64,000 bases of DNA, taken from assembly GCF_011516635.5 (NCBI RefSeq), contig NZ_CP096255.1, forward strand, positions 3,656,501 to 3,720,500, given 5' to 3'. Positions 1 through 7,915 of this stretch are shown here, piece after piece. Source of the stretch: Bradyrhizobium barranii subsp. apii. GTDB taxonomy: Bacteria > Pseudomonadota > Alphaproteobacteria > Rhizobiales > Xanthobacteraceae. The notes beneath the pieces were generated by a model. That model worked only from the letters and a program-made list of their open reading frames with translations, ran no database searches and was not told the origin of the DNA. The first letter of the stretch is position 1. Every line of letters starts with the position of its first letter. The position numbers were made by a program, and so were the translations under genes.

Positions 1-546
1 GATTTCCGCGAAATGAAGCTGTTCTCCAATTTCTCCGACCGCCGCTATTTCGACGTCGACCGCCTCGTCGACAGCGTCGGCAACGTGCCGCCGGAGATGA
101 TCCTGTCCTCGTTCGAGATGCTGCGCCCGGCCTCGCGCACGGTGAGCCAGATCCAGCTTTGGGAAAACATCTGGAACGATGAGTTCGTGAAATCGTACCG
201 CATGTTCGACCGCTGGGCGACCGACACGCTGCCGCTTGCGGGCGAGTATTTCCGCACGATCACCAAGGATCTGATGTGGGACAACAAACTGTTCAACGAC
301 ACCATGTCGGTCGGCGGCCGCGCGGCGAAGCTCGAAGACATCAAGGTGCCGTTCCTGCATGCGGTCGCCGAGCACGATCACATCGTGCCGTATGACGCCG
401 CAAAACACCTGATCGCGAAGATCGGATCCGATGACAAGGAAGAGGTGATGCTGAAGGGTGGTCACGTCTCGCTTGTTGCCGGCGCCAACGCTGTGAAACG
501 GCTGTGGCCGAAACTGGATTCCTGGCTGGGGAAGAGATCGACATGA
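1..546 (+). CDS. PHA synthase-like alpha/beta hydrolase, C-terminal part (5' end outside window)
   Basis: The reading frame is open from base 1, so only the last 181 residues are present. They resemble the C-terminal lid and catalytic region of poly(3-hydroxyalkanoate) synthase (PhaC) type alpha/beta hydrolases. The segment AEHDHIVP carries the likely charge-relay Asp and GGHVSL the likely catalytic His; the nucleophile Cys/Ser lies upstream of the window. The stop codon overlaps the start of the next gene (ATGA), so the two are probably cotranscribed. A phasin 0.8 kb downstream supports a role in PHA granule metabolism. A PhaC-like depolymerase or another hydrolase of the family cannot be excluded from this fragment. 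Confidence 0.75.
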   Translation, partial: DFREMKLFSNFSDRRYFDVDRLVDSVGNVPPEMILSSFEMLRPASRTVSQIQLWENIWNDEFVKSYRMFDRWATDTLPLAGEYFRTITKDLMWDNKLFNDTMSVGGRAAKLEDIKVPFLHAVAEHDHIVPYDAAKHLIAKIGSDDKEEVMLKGGHVSLVAGANAVKRLWPKLDSWLGKRST

Positions 547-1133
547 GTGAGCAGCGTTCCTATCCGCGTCAGGTCAAGACCGACGCTGGCGATATCGAGA
601 TCCGCCTGATGTCGCCTGCGGACGAGGCCGCGGTGCTGGCCTTCGGCAAGGGCCTGCCGACCCATGATCTGTTGTTCCTGCCGCGCAACATCAGCGAGCT
701 GAAGGTGCTCTCGGCCTGGGTCAAGGAGATCGAGCGCGGCGCGATTACCAGCCTGCTCGCGGTCAGGGACGCCAAGGTTGTCGGCTGCGGCACGCTGGTG
801 CGCGATCCGCATTCCTGGTCGCCCCATGTCGGCGAGATCCGGATGGTTGTTTCCCTCGACGTGCGCGGGAAGGGGGTCGGGCGGGCGCTCTCGCAGGAGA
901 CCTTTGCGCTCGCGCTCGGCGCCGGCCTGGAAAAGCTTTCGGTCCAGATGACGGTCGACCAGCAGGCGGCGATCGCCCTGTTCGAGAGCCTCGGCTTCAA
1001 GGCCGAGGCGCTGCTGCGGGACCATGTCCGGGACGTCGACGGCAAGACCCACGACATCGTCGTGCTCGGGCACAATATTGCGCAGGTGCAGGCCCAGATG
1101 GAAGCCTATGGGCTGCCGGGTGCCGTCCAGTAA
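543..1133 (+). CDS. GNAT family N-acetyltransferase
   Basis: The 196-residue protein starts at the ATG that overlaps the stop of the preceding PHA synthase-like gene (ATGA), which argues for translational coupling. An earlier in-frame start at 504 would lie inside that gene and is less likely. The central part contains the acetyl-CoA-binding motif A region (IRMVVSLDVRGKGVGRAL, about residues 100-117) followed by a QxTVDQQAAIALFESLGF stretch typical of GNAT enzymes. The substrate is unknown. In PHA-type neighbourhoods such genes sometimes accompany the synthase, but nothing in the sequence shows a direct role there. Confidence 0.8.
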   Translation: MSEQRSYPRQVKTDAGDIEIRLMSPADEAAVLAFGKGLPTHDLLFLPRNISELKVLSAWVKEIERGAITSLLAVRDAKVVGCGTLVRDPHSWSPHVGEIRMVVSLDVRGKGVGRALSQETFALALGAGLEKLSVQMTVDQQAAIALFESLGFKAEALLRDHVRDVDGKTHDIVVLGHNIAQVQAQMEAYGLPGAVQ

Positions 1134-1217
1134 GGCGCCGTCTTCCGGGAAACGATTGGCTACAGGGGCGCCAGATTGCCTGACATTAAGGCTGTTCACG
1201 ATTTCGTGATATCGCAG

Positions 1218-1243
1218 TGCAATATGAATATTGCATCGCACCA
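1218..1243 (+). promoter_or_regulatory. Candidate PhaR/PHB-regulator binding site and promoter upstream of the phasin gene
   Basis: A perfect palindrome, TGCAATAT-GA-ATATTGCA (1218-1235), overlaps TGCATCGCACCA (1232-1243). The latter fits the degenerate motif TGCRNYGCASMA that I recall for PhaR of Bradyrhizobium. A plausible promoter overlaps it: TTGCAT at 1231-1236 and ATATAA at 1255-1260, 18 bases apart. The location about 90 bases upstream of the phasin start fits repression of phasin expression when PHB is scarce. The motif match is by eye and from memory. Confidence 0.5.
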
Positions 1244-1328
1244 TTAATTATGTCATATAAGCCGTGCCCCGGGCCAATGAGGACGGGGTGAGCCCATAGC
1301 TCAACCCAATGAGGATGGAGAGAACCCC

Positions 1329-1784
1329 ATGACCACCGAAACCAACACTGCCTTCGAGGGCTTCAAGGACGCTTTCAAGAACATCCAGAACCTGGAAGTT
1401 CCCGAGGCCGCTCGCGAGTTCGTCAAGAAGTCCGCCAACACCGCCAAGGACCGTGCTGCCGAGGTGTTCGCTGGCTCCGAGCGCGTGACCGCCGCCGTCG
1501 AGAACGCGGTGACCGAGTCCGTCACCGAGGCCGGCAAGATCAGCCGCAACATCCAGCAGGCGATCTACGAGGACGCCGAGGCGTTCTTCTCGGGCATCGA
1601 CAAGCTCGCGTCCGCCAAGTCGATCAGCGAAGCCGTCGAGATCCAGTCGAGCCTGCTCCGCGCCCGCGGCGAAGTTTTCGTCTCGCGCGCCAAGGCGACC
1701 GCCGACTATGTCGGCAAGCTCGCTGCCAACGGTGCGAAGTCCGCTCAGGACAACTTTGCCAAGGTCTACACCAAGACCGCTTGA
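1329..1784 (+). CDS. Phasin family protein (PHA granule-associated)
   Basis: This 151-residue, Ala-rich, all-helical protein has the phasin family pattern: an N-terminal FEGFKDAFKNIQNLEVPEAAREFV stretch and a C-terminal half around SISEAVEIQSSLLRARGEVFVSRAK, which in phasins mediates granule coating and self-association. There is no signal peptide, Cys or Trp, as expected for a cytoplasmic granule-surface protein. It would coat polyhydroxybutyrate granules and control their size. The ATG is preceded by GGAGAGAA. A candidate PhaR site lies about 90 bases upstream and a strong rho-independent terminator follows directly, so it is probably a single-gene transcript. Confidence 0.9.
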   Translation: MTTETNTAFEGFKDAFKNIQNLEVPEAAREFVKKSANTAKDRAAEVFAGSERVTAAVENAVTESVTEAGKISRNIQQAIYEDAEAFFSGIDKLASAKSISEAVEIQSSLLRARGEVFVSRAKATADYVGKLAANGAKSAQDNFAKVYTKTA

Positions 1785-1814
1785 TACGGCACCCTGAGTA
1801 CAAACTGAAATTTG

Positions 1815-1844
1815 AGGCCCGCTTCGGCGGGCCTTTGTTTTTTG
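1815..1844 (+). terminator. Rho-independent terminator of the phasin gene
   Basis: An 8-bp perfect stem AGGCCCGC / GCGGGCCT with a TTCG tetraloop (1815-1834) is followed by a T-rich run (TTGTTTTTTG). It lies 30 bases after the phasin stop codon. Confidence 0.9.
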
Positions 1845-1850
1845 TGCTGC

Positions 1851-1930
1851 CGTCATTGCGAGCGCAGCGAAGCAATCCAGTGTCTTTCCACGGAGGCAGA
1901 CTGGATTGCTTCGCTTCGCTCGCAATGACG
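1851..1930. repeat. Dispersed palindromic repeat, family A (copy 1 of 3)
   Basis: The element begins CGTCATTGCGAGCGCAGCGA and ends with its reverse complement, CGAAGCGAGCGCAATGACG-like, enclosing GCAATCCAG ... CTGGATTGC. Related copies lie at 29432-29512 and 55550-55667. It fills the space between the phasin terminator and the DUF445 gene, and one arm (reading LRFARNDG) could be mistaken for an N-terminal extension of that gene. Confidence 0.85.
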
Positions 1931-1947
1931 GGTACTGTGATCCAGTG

Positions 1948-3234
1948 ATGACCCCACCCGCCACCTTCTCCTTCAACAGCCCCGGTGACGCCGAACGCGC
2001 GGCGGAGCTTCGCCGCATCAAGGCACTGGCGACGCTGGTGCTGGCCTCGACGCTTGCCCTGTTCGTCGTCGCGAAATGGCTTCTGCCAGTGCATCCCGTG
2101 TTCGGCTTCATCGCGGCCTTCGCGGAAGCTGCGACCATCGGAGGGCTCGCCGACTGGTACGCGGTGGTCGCGCTGTTCAAGCGGCCGCTCGGCCTGCCGA
2201 TCCCGCACACCGCGATCATCCAGAGCAATCAGGCCCGCATCGCCGATAAGCTCGGCGAGTTCATCCAGGTGCATTTCCTCGAGGCCGGCCCGGTCGAGGC
2301 CAAGCTGAGGGAGATCGATTTCGGCTCCTTCGTCGCCGACTGGCTGCGTGACCGCAAGCGCAGCGATGATCTCGCGCGCTTCGCACTGCGCCTGCTGCCG
2401 GAGGCCGTTTCCGCGACGGAAAGCTCGGGTCTGATGACCTTCATCATTCGCCGCATGTCCTCGCAGCTCCAGGCGATCGACCTTGCGCCGCTCGCGGCCG
2501 GCACGCTGCGCGGCTTCGTCGCGGAAGGGCGGCATCAGATCCTGTTCGACGATCTCCTGCGCGTGATGCACGAGACGCTGAACCAGACTGAGACGATGGC
2601 GATGATCCGCGAGAAGGTGCGCGCGGAGTTGCCGACCCTGCTCAGGCTCTATCGCGCCGACAAGTTTCTGGTGAACAAGATCGTGGCGTCCGCCACGGCT
2701 TTTTTCAACGAGGTGCGCAGCGATCCCAAACATCCGTTTCGCGGCGAGTTCGATCGCATGGTGCTGGGCTTCGTCGACCGGCTCGGCACCGATCAGGCCT
2801 ATATCGATCGTATCGACGGATTGAAGCGCGATCTGCTCGCCCGGCCGGAGCTTGCCGATCTCGCCCGCACCGTCTGGGCCAACATGCGCTCGTTCATCGA
2901 GCGCAGCGCGAGCGGCGAGACGCAGGTGCTGCAGCATCATCTCGCCGGGATGTTCGTGGCAGCGGGCGAGGCGCTCGCCGGCGATGCCGAGCTCCGCGGC
3001 GAGATCAACAAGGGTCTGGTGGCGGTGCTGCGCAGCTTCGTTGCGGATCAGAAGAGCGGTGTCTCGACCTTCATTTCCGACCAGGTCAAGGCGTGGGATA
3101 TGGCGCAGCTGATTTCGCTGATTGAAATCAACATCGGCCGCGATCTGCAATACATCCGCTTCAACGGCTCGCTGATCGGCGGGCTCGCAGGTCTTGCGCT
3201 CTACTCCGTAGAATTCCTGCTTCGATGGTTGTGA
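1948..3234 (+). CDS. DUF445 domain-containing membrane protein (YjiN-like)
   Basis: The 428-residue protein matches the DUF445/YjiN family. A transmembrane segment follows a charged N-terminus (about residues 20-40, LATLVLASTLALFVVAKWLL), then comes the conserved FAEAATIGGLADWYAVVALFKRP patch. A long helical middle region of IADKLGEFI-type repeats follows, and a second transmembrane segment sits at the extreme C-terminus. The start at MTPPATF is chosen because the 14 residues upstream are encoded by the palindromic repeat. Members are inner-membrane proteins of unknown function. The gene stands alone between a repeat and an unrelated hydrolase. Confidence 0.8.
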   Translation: MTPPATFSFNSPGDAERAAELRRIKALATLVLASTLALFVVAKWLLPVHPVFGFIAAFAEAATIGGLADWYAVVALFKRPLGLPIPHTAIIQSNQARIADKLGEFIQVHFLEAGPVEAKLREIDFGSFVADWLRDRKRSDDLARFALRLLPEAVSATESSGLMTFIIRRMSSQLQAIDLAPLAAGTLRGFVAEGRHQILFDDLLRVMHETLNQTETMAMIREKVRAELPTLLRLYRADKFLVNKIVASATAFFNEVRSDPKHPFRGEFDRMVLGFVDRLGTDQAYIDRIDGLKRDLLARPELADLARTVWANMRSFIERSASGETQVLQHHLAGMFVAAGEALAGDAELRGEINKGLVAVLRSFVADQKSGVSTFISDQVKAWDMAQLISLIEINIGRDLQYIRFNGSLIGGLAGLALYSVEFLLRWL

Positions 3235-3435
3235 CTTTTGCGTCACGGACGCTGGCATTCACCTGCGGGCCTATTGTCGCCTTGGGCTTCACCCGCTTGA
3301 ATGTCCGGAACCGGCCGCCTAGCTGATTCATGCTGCGTTGCGGAACGTTCGAGAAGCCGGACTGTTGGAATTCGTACCCATTTGCCGGCATCGCAACCGG
3401 TAGCCTTTTCAGCAATTCTGCCCAGGGGACCATTG

Positions 3436-4206
3436 ATGACCGCTACTGCCCAGACGCTGCGTCCGCCGTCCCGTACCTTGATGTTCCTGGAAGGGCGCGC
3501 GATCCACGAGTTCGGTGCATTCCTCGGCGCGCTGCCGCTGCTGAGCCTCGCGCCCCGCGGCGATGGGCATCCGGTGCTGGTGTTCCCGGGCCTCGTGGCC
3601 TCCGACGCGTCGACACGCGCACTGCGCTCGTTTCTGACCAGTAAGGGCTACGCGGCAAGCGGCTGGCGCCAGGGCCGCAACTACGGTCTGCGCGAGGGCG
3701 TGCAGCATGCGATGGTCGATCTCGTGCAGGAGCTCAGTGACAAGCATGGCCGCAAGATCAGCCTGGTCGGCTGGAGCCTCGGCGGCCTCTATGCGCGCCA
3801 GCTCGCCAAGATGATGCCGGCGCGCGTGCGCCAGGTGATCACGCTCGGCAGCCCCTTCGCGGGCGACCCCCGTTCGACCAATGCCTGGCGCGTCTATGAG
3901 TGGGCGAGCGGGCGGAAGTCCGACGAGGTCGATCCGCAGTTCGGCGGCGAGCTCGCCGTCCCGCCGCCGGTGCCGACCACCGCCATCTTCAGCCGTACCG
4001 ACGGCGTCTGCGCCTGGCAGGGCTGTATGGAGAAGACGGGAGCGCAGACCGAGAGCATCGAGGTCGAGAGCAGCCATTGCGGTATGGGCCATCATCCCGC
4101 CGCCGTCTATGCGGTCGCCGACCGCCTCGCGCAGAAGGAAGGCCAGTGGCGGCCGTTCGACCGCAGCGGCTGGCGCAGCATGGTCTATCCCGATCCGCAT
4201 CGGTAA
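3436..4206 (+). CDS. Alpha/beta hydrolase (lipase-like, triacylglycerol lipase/PGAP1-type)
   Basis: The 256-residue protein contains the strand-nucleophile turn LVGWSLGGLYARQLA, with Ser114 as the likely nucleophile. An oxyanion-type PGLVASDAST segment lies near residue 51, and SSHCGMGHHP near the C-terminus supplies the likely catalytic His. The ATG at 3436 is preceded by GGGGACC; an in-frame GTG/ATG 135 bases upstream would add a low-complexity stretch unlike the family. No signal peptide is visible, so it is probably cytoplasmic. The substrate is unknown, although short-chain ester or lipid hydrolysis is likely. The repeat at 4216-4338 follows. Confidence 0.75.
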   Translation: MTATAQTLRPPSRTLMFLEGRAIHEFGAFLGALPLLSLAPRGDGHPVLVFPGLVASDASTRALRSFLTSKGYAASGWRQGRNYGLREGVQHAMVDLVQELSDKHGRKISLVGWSLGGLYARQLAKMMPARVRQVITLGSPFAGDPRSTNAWRVYEWASGRKSDEVDPQFGGELAVPPPVPTTAIFSRTDGVCAWQGCMEKTGAQTESIEVESSHCGMGHHPAAVYAVADRLAQKEGQWRPFDRSGWRSMVYPDPHR

Positions 4207-4215
4207 GCGGGGCCT

Positions 4216-4338
4216 GCATGGTTCGAGACGCGCGGCTTTGCCGCGCTCCTCACCATGAGGACTGAGAGCTAGTGATGCCGCGCGAAAGTGATCAGACCTC
4301 ATCCTGAGGAGGCGCGAAGCGCCGTCTCGAAGGATCGA
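4216..4338. repeat. Dispersed palindromic repeat, family C (copy 1 of 3)
   Basis: The element is made of GGTTCGAGACGCGCGG...GCGCTCCTCACCATGAGG (4217-4260) and CCTCATCCTGAGGAGGCGCG...CGTCTCGAAGGAT (4296-4335). These are two hairpin-forming arms in the arrangement also seen at 10859-10968 and 39053-39148. It separates the lipase-like gene from paaX. Confidence 0.8.
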
Positions 4339-4408
4339 GCCCGGTTCTCGCTTTGATTGTCGCCCCCGTCCATTGTCGCGCCCGCACCAAACGCGCTATG
4401 CCTCGGGC

Positions 4409-5275
4409 ATGGCGCATCCGCTCTCCCGCATCATCGACCAGCTCAAGCGTGAGCCGTCACGCACGGGCTCCATCGTCATCACCGTGTTCGGCGACGCCAT
4501 CGTGCCGCGCGGCGGCTCGGTGTGGCTCGGCACGCTGTTGGAGTTCTTCGAGAGTGTGGACATCGATAGCGGCGTGGTGCGCACCGCGATGTCACGCCTT
4601 GCTGCCGATGGCTGGCTGACACGCGAAAAGGTTGGCCGGAACAGTTTTTATCGCCTGGCCGATAAAGGAAGTCAGACCTTCGAGGCCGCCACGCGCCACA
4701 TCTACGATCCGCCATCGTCGGACTGGACCGGGCGCTTCGAGCTGCTCCTGATCGGCAACGGCGAGGATCGCGACGTCTCGCGCGAAGCGCTGCGCAACGC
4801 GGGCTTCGGCAGTCCGCTGCCCGGCGTGTGGGTCGCGCCATCAGGTGTGCCGGTGCCGGACGAGGCTGCCGGAGCGATCCGTCTTGAAGTCTCGGCTGAG
4901 GATGACAGCGGGCGCCGTCTGCTCAGCGCGAGCTGGCCGCTGGACCGCACCGCCGACGCCTATCTGAAATTCATGAAGACGTTCGAGCCGCTCCGTGCCG
5001 CTATCGCGCGCGGTGCGGATCTGTCCGAGGCGGACGCCTTCACCGCGCGCATCCTGCTGATCCACTACTACCGCCGCGTCGTGTTGCGCGATCCGCTGCT
5101 GCCCGAGAGCCTGCTGCCCGGCGACTGGCCTGGCAGGGCAGCACGTGAACTCTGCGGCGAGGTCTATCGCGCGCTGCTTGCGCCGTCTGAACAATGGCTT
5201 GATAGCCATGGAACCAATGAAAAGGGGCCACTGCCGCCGGCTCGAAAGCTCCTGGAGCGGAGGTTCGGGGCCTGA
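4409..5275 (+). CDS. paaX: PaaX-type transcriptional repressor of phenylacetate catabolism
   Basis: The 288-residue protein has the PaaX layout. An N-terminal winged helix (about residues 15-70) contains VFGDAIVPRGG, LGTLLEFFESVDIDSGVVRTAMSRLAADGWL and VGRNSFYRL. A central ferredoxin-like domain follows, with a C-terminal PaaX region around ARILLIHYYRRVVLRDPLLPESLLPGDWPG. In known systems PaaX is displaced from DNA by phenylacetyl-CoA. The start at MAHPLSRII is chosen over an in-frame upstream ATG because it fits the family length. It lies immediately upstream of paaA in the same direction. A long AT-rich inverted repeat between the two is the obvious candidate operator. Confidence 0.92.
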   Translation: MAHPLSRIIDQLKREPSRTGSIVITVFGDAIVPRGGSVWLGTLLEFFESVDIDSGVVRTAMSRLAADGWLTREKVGRNSFYRLADKGSQTFEAATRHIYDPPSSDWTGRFELLLIGNGEDRDVSREALRNAGFGSPLPGVWVAPSGVPVPDEAAGAIRLEVSAEDDSGRRLLSASWPLDRTADAYLKFMKTFEPLRAAIARGADLSEADAFTARILLIHYYRRVVLRDPLLPESLLPGDWPGRAARELCGEVYRALLAPSEQWLDSHGTNEKGPLPPARKLLERRFGA

Positions 5276-5285
5276 TGTATATGTT

Positions 5286-5316
5286 ACAGAAATATCTTGC
5301 ATGAAGTAATTTCTGT
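5286..5316. promoter_or_regulatory. Candidate PaaX operator / paaA promoter region
   Basis: The inverted repeat ACAGAAAT-N15-ATTTCTGT lies 35-65 bases upstream of the paaA start in a strikingly AT-rich stretch (5276-5340). The TATATATT sequence after the right arm could serve as a -10 element. Its position between the repressor gene and the first structural gene is what would be expected for a PaaX-controlled promoter. Confidence 0.5.
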
Positions 5317-5350
5317 TATATATTGCCTCCCAATAAACGGGAGGATGCGC

Positions 5351-6343
5351 ATGTATACCCAGGCGCTGAACACGGCCGAGACCGACGATCGCGGTCTTGA
5401 GGACGCGGCCAAGGCTGCGCAGTTCCAGGCCCGCATTGATGCCGAGGAGCGCATCGAGCCGAACGACTGGATGCCGGCGGCCTATCGCAAGACGCTCACC
5501 CGCCAGATCTCCCAGCACGCCCATTCCGAAATCGTCGGCATGCTGCCTGAGGGCAACTGGATCACGCGCGCGCCGACCTTGCGCCGCAAGGCGGCGCTGC
5601 TGGCCAAGGTGCAGGACGAGTGCGGCCACGGACTCTATCTCTACGCCGCCGCCGAAACGCTCGGCACCTCGCGCGAAGAGCTGGTCGATGCCATGCTTGC
5701 CGGCAAGGCCAAATATTCCTCGATCTTCAACTATCCGACGCTGACCTGGGCCGATATCGGCACCATCGGCTGGCTGGTCGACGGCGCCGCGATCATGAAC
5801 CAGATCCCGCTGTGCCGCTGCTCCTATGGCCCTTATGCACGCGCGATGATCCGCGTCTGCAAGGAGGAATCGTTCCACCAGCGCCAGGGTTACGAGATCA
5901 TGCTGACGCTGTGCCGCGGCTCGGATGAGCAGAAGGCGATGGCACAGGATGCGCTGAACAGGTGGTGGTGGCCGGTGCTGATGATGTTCGGTCCGCCCGA
6001 TGCGACGAGCCAGCACAGCGACACATCGACGAAGTGGAGGATCAAGCGCTTCTCCAATGACGAGCTGCGCCAGAAGTTCGTCGATGCCACCGTGCCGCAG
6101 GCGCAATATCTCGGCCTCACCATTCCCGATCCCGGCATGACGCAGGACGCCGAAGGGCACTGGCGCTACAGCGAGATCGACTGGACCGAATTCAAGCAGG
6201 TGCTCGCCGGCAACGGCCCGTGCAACCGCGATCGGCTTGCCGCGCGTCGCAAGGCGCACGATGAGGGCGCCTGGGTGCGTGAGGCGGCAGCTAGCTATGC
6301 CGCAAAGCGCGCGCAGCGTCAGACCGCACAAGCCGCGGAATAA
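5351..6343 (+). CDS. paaA: Phenylacetyl-CoA 1,2-epoxidase catalytic subunit PaaA
   Basis: The 330-residue protein is the catalytic, diiron-carboxylate subunit of the phenylacetyl-CoA ring-1,2-epoxidase complex PaaABCE. It activates O2 and epoxidises the aromatic ring of phenylacetyl-CoA. Metal-ligand style helices are visible at VQDECGHGLYLYAAAE (ExxH-like) and CKEESFHQRQGYE (EExxH). The end-stretch WRYSEIDWTEFKQVLAGNGPCN is characteristic of PaaA. The start MYTQALN follows GGGAGGATGCGC. It is the first gene of a packed operon, with paaB 10 bases downstream. Confidence 0.95.
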   Translation: MYTQALNTAETDDRGLEDAAKAAQFQARIDAEERIEPNDWMPAAYRKTLTRQISQHAHSEIVGMLPEGNWITRAPTLRRKAALLAKVQDECGHGLYLYAAAETLGTSREELVDAMLAGKAKYSSIFNYPTLTWADIGTIGWLVDGAAIMNQIPLCRCSYGPYARAMIRVCKEESFHQRQGYEIMLTLCRGSDEQKAMAQDALNRWWWPVLMMFGPPDATSQHSDTSTKWRIKRFSNDELRQKFVDATVPQAQYLGLTIPDPGMTQDAEGHWRYSEIDWTEFKQVLAGNGPCNRDRLAARRKAHDEGAWVREAAASYAAKRAQRQTAQAAE

Positions 6344-6353
6344 GGAGATCACG

Positions 6354-6640
6354 ATGGCCACGCCGACACGCCGCTGTGGGAAGTCTTCATTCGCAGCCGC
6401 AACGGGCTCGCGCACAAGCATGTCGGCTCGCTGCATGCGAACGACGCCACCATGGCGCTGCAGGCCGCGCGCGACATCTACACCCGCCGCGGCGAGGGCC
6501 TGTCGATCTGGGTCGTTCCGTCGATCGCGATCACCGCGAGCGATCCCGCCGAGAAGGGCATGATGTTCGAGCCGGCGGAATCGAAAATCTACCGGCATCC
6601 GACCTTCTATGAGGTGCCAGAGGAAGTGGGGCACATGTGA
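6354..6640 (+). pseudogene. paaB: Phenylacetyl-CoA epoxidase subunit PaaB, reading frame broken near the start
   Basis: From 6374 the frame reads LWEVFIRSRNGLAHKHVGSL... and ends ...YEVPEEVGHM, which is clearly PaaB, the small structural subunit of the epoxidase. The natural start, ATG at 6354 behind AAGGAG, is in a different frame. After ATGGCCACGCCG only two bases (AC) precede ACGCCGCTGTGG, where an AAC (Asn) codon would be expected. A one-base deletion at about 6366 therefore disconnects start and body. The first in-frame ATG of the body is at 6452, which would lose about 33 residues; a CTG at 6374 is the only other in-frame candidate. It could be a true mutation, a sequencing error or recoding. 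The rest of the operon is intact. Confidence 0.8.
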
Positions 6641-7416
6641 TGCTTGTGGCCAACATCCAGGTCGCGGAAACGCCGCTGGTACTCTACGCGCTACGCCGCG
6701 CCGACGATGCGCTGATTCTCGGTCATCGTCTGTCGGAATGGTGCGGACATGCGCCGATGCTGGAAGAGGACATGGCGCTCTCCAATATCGCGCTCGATCT
6801 CATCGGCCAGGCGCGTGAGCTCTACACCTACGCAGCCAAAGCCGAAGGCAAGGATAACAACGAGGACAAGCTCGCTTACCTGCGCGACGTCAGGCAGTAC
6901 CGCAACCTGCTGCTGGTCGAGCAGCCGAATGGCGACTTTGCCCAGACCCTGGTGCGGCAGTTCTTCTATTCCGCCTTCGCCGACCTCTATTGGCGGGCGA
7001 TGATGGCCTCGCGTGATCCGACGCTTGCGGCCATTGCCGCCAAGTCCGAGAAGGAGAGCGCCTATCATCTGCGCCACGCCTCGGAATGGATCATTCGGCT
7101 CGGCGACGGCACCAGTGAGAGTCACGCCAGGGCGCAGGCCGCGATCGATCACCTCTGGGCCTTCACCGGTGAGATGTTCGCCGTCGATGACGGAGAGCGC
7201 GCCCTGATCCATGCCGGTATCGCGATTGATCCCGGCAGCTTGCGCGGTCGCTGGCTGACGACGCTCTCCGATGTCGTCAGCGAAGCAACACTCACGCTGC
7301 CGCAGAATGACTGGATGCAGCAGGGCGGCCGCGTGGGCCGCCACAGCGAGCATCTCGGTCATCTCCTGTCCGATCTTCAGTCGATGCAGCGTACTTTTCC
7401 AGGGCAGACATGGTGA
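6640..7416 (+). CDS. paaC: Phenylacetyl-CoA epoxidase structural subunit PaaC
   Basis: The 258-residue protein is the non-catalytic ferritin-like partner that forms the PaaAC core of the epoxidase and helps bind phenylacetyl-CoA. Family features include LGHRLSEWCGHAPMLEEDMALSNIALDLIGQARELY near the N-terminus, YRNLLLVEQPNGDFAQTLVRQFFYS, and the terminal GGRVGRHSEHLGHLLSDLQ. The ATG at 6640 overlaps the paaB stop (TGATG), so translation is probably coupled; a GTG one codon earlier is possible. The length fits the family. Confidence 0.95.
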   Translation: MLVANIQVAETPLVLYALRRADDALILGHRLSEWCGHAPMLEEDMALSNIALDLIGQARELYTYAAKAEGKDNNEDKLAYLRDVRQYRNLLLVEQPNGDFAQTLVRQFFYSAFADLYWRAMMASRDPTLAAIAAKSEKESAYHLRHASEWIIRLGDGTSESHARAQAAIDHLWAFTGEMFAVDDGERALIHAGIAIDPGSLRGRWLTTLSDVVSEATLTLPQNDWMQQGGRVGRHSEHLGHLLSDLQSMQRTFPGQTW

Positions 7417-7913
7417 CGGTGCTGGACCGCGACAGTGAGCTGCGCCGGCGCGCCTGGGACGCCGCGGCGGGCGTCGTTGACCCCGAAATCCCGGTGCTGA
7501 CCATCGCCGATCTCGGCGTGCTGCGCGATGTCGTGCTCGACGGCGATCATGTCGAGGTCGCGATCACCCCGACTTACTCGGGCTGCCCGGCCATGAACAT
7601 GATCGCGTTCGAAATCGAGCTCGCGTTGGAACGCGCCGGTTTTCGCCAGCCGAAAGTGCGCACCGTGCTGTCGCCGGCCTGGACCACCGACTGGATGAGC
7701 GAAGAGGGCCGCCGCATGCTGCACGCCTACGGCATCGCGCCGCCGCAGGCCTCCAGCTCACGTCGCGCGCTGTTCGGCGAGCAGGCCATCGCGTGCCCGC
7801 AATGCGGCTCTGACAAGACCGAGCTGCTGTCCGAATTCGGCTCGACCTCCTGCAAGGCGCTGTGGCGCTGCAAGGCCTGCCGCGAACCCTTCGATTATTT
7901 CAAGTGTCATTGA
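7410..7913 (+). CDS. paaD: PaaD, maturation factor of the phenylacetyl-CoA epoxidase
   Basis: This 167-residue protein combines a MIP18/DUF59-type domain (about residues 12-100, with VVDPEIPVLTIADLGVL and TPTYSGCPAMNMI) with a C-terminal Cys-rich module (CPQCGSDKTEL...SCKALWRCKAC...FKCH). PaaD is needed for phenylacetate growth and is thought to help assemble the iron-sulfur or diiron centres of the complex. The start codon overlaps the end of paaC by 7 bases. All cysteines expected in the zinc- or cluster-binding tail are present. Confidence 0.93.
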   Translation: MVTVLDRDSELRRRAWDAAAGVVDPEIPVLTIADLGVLRDVVLDGDHVEVAITPTYSGCPAMNMIAFEIELALERAGFRQPKVRTVLSPAWTTDWMSEEGRRMLHAYGIAPPQASSSRRALFGEQAIACPQCGSDKTELLSEFGSTSCKALWRCKACREPFDYFKCH

Positions 7914-7915
7914 TC

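Noticed and set aside
1906..1947. N-terminal extension (LRFARNDG...) of the DUF445 protein
   Set aside because: These codons are the right arm of a palindromic repeat; the family N-terminus begins at MTPPATF.
6376..6612. Alternative overlapping frame in paaB as a separate small gene
   Set aside because: It has biased composition and no family motif, and overlaps the clear PaaB sequence.
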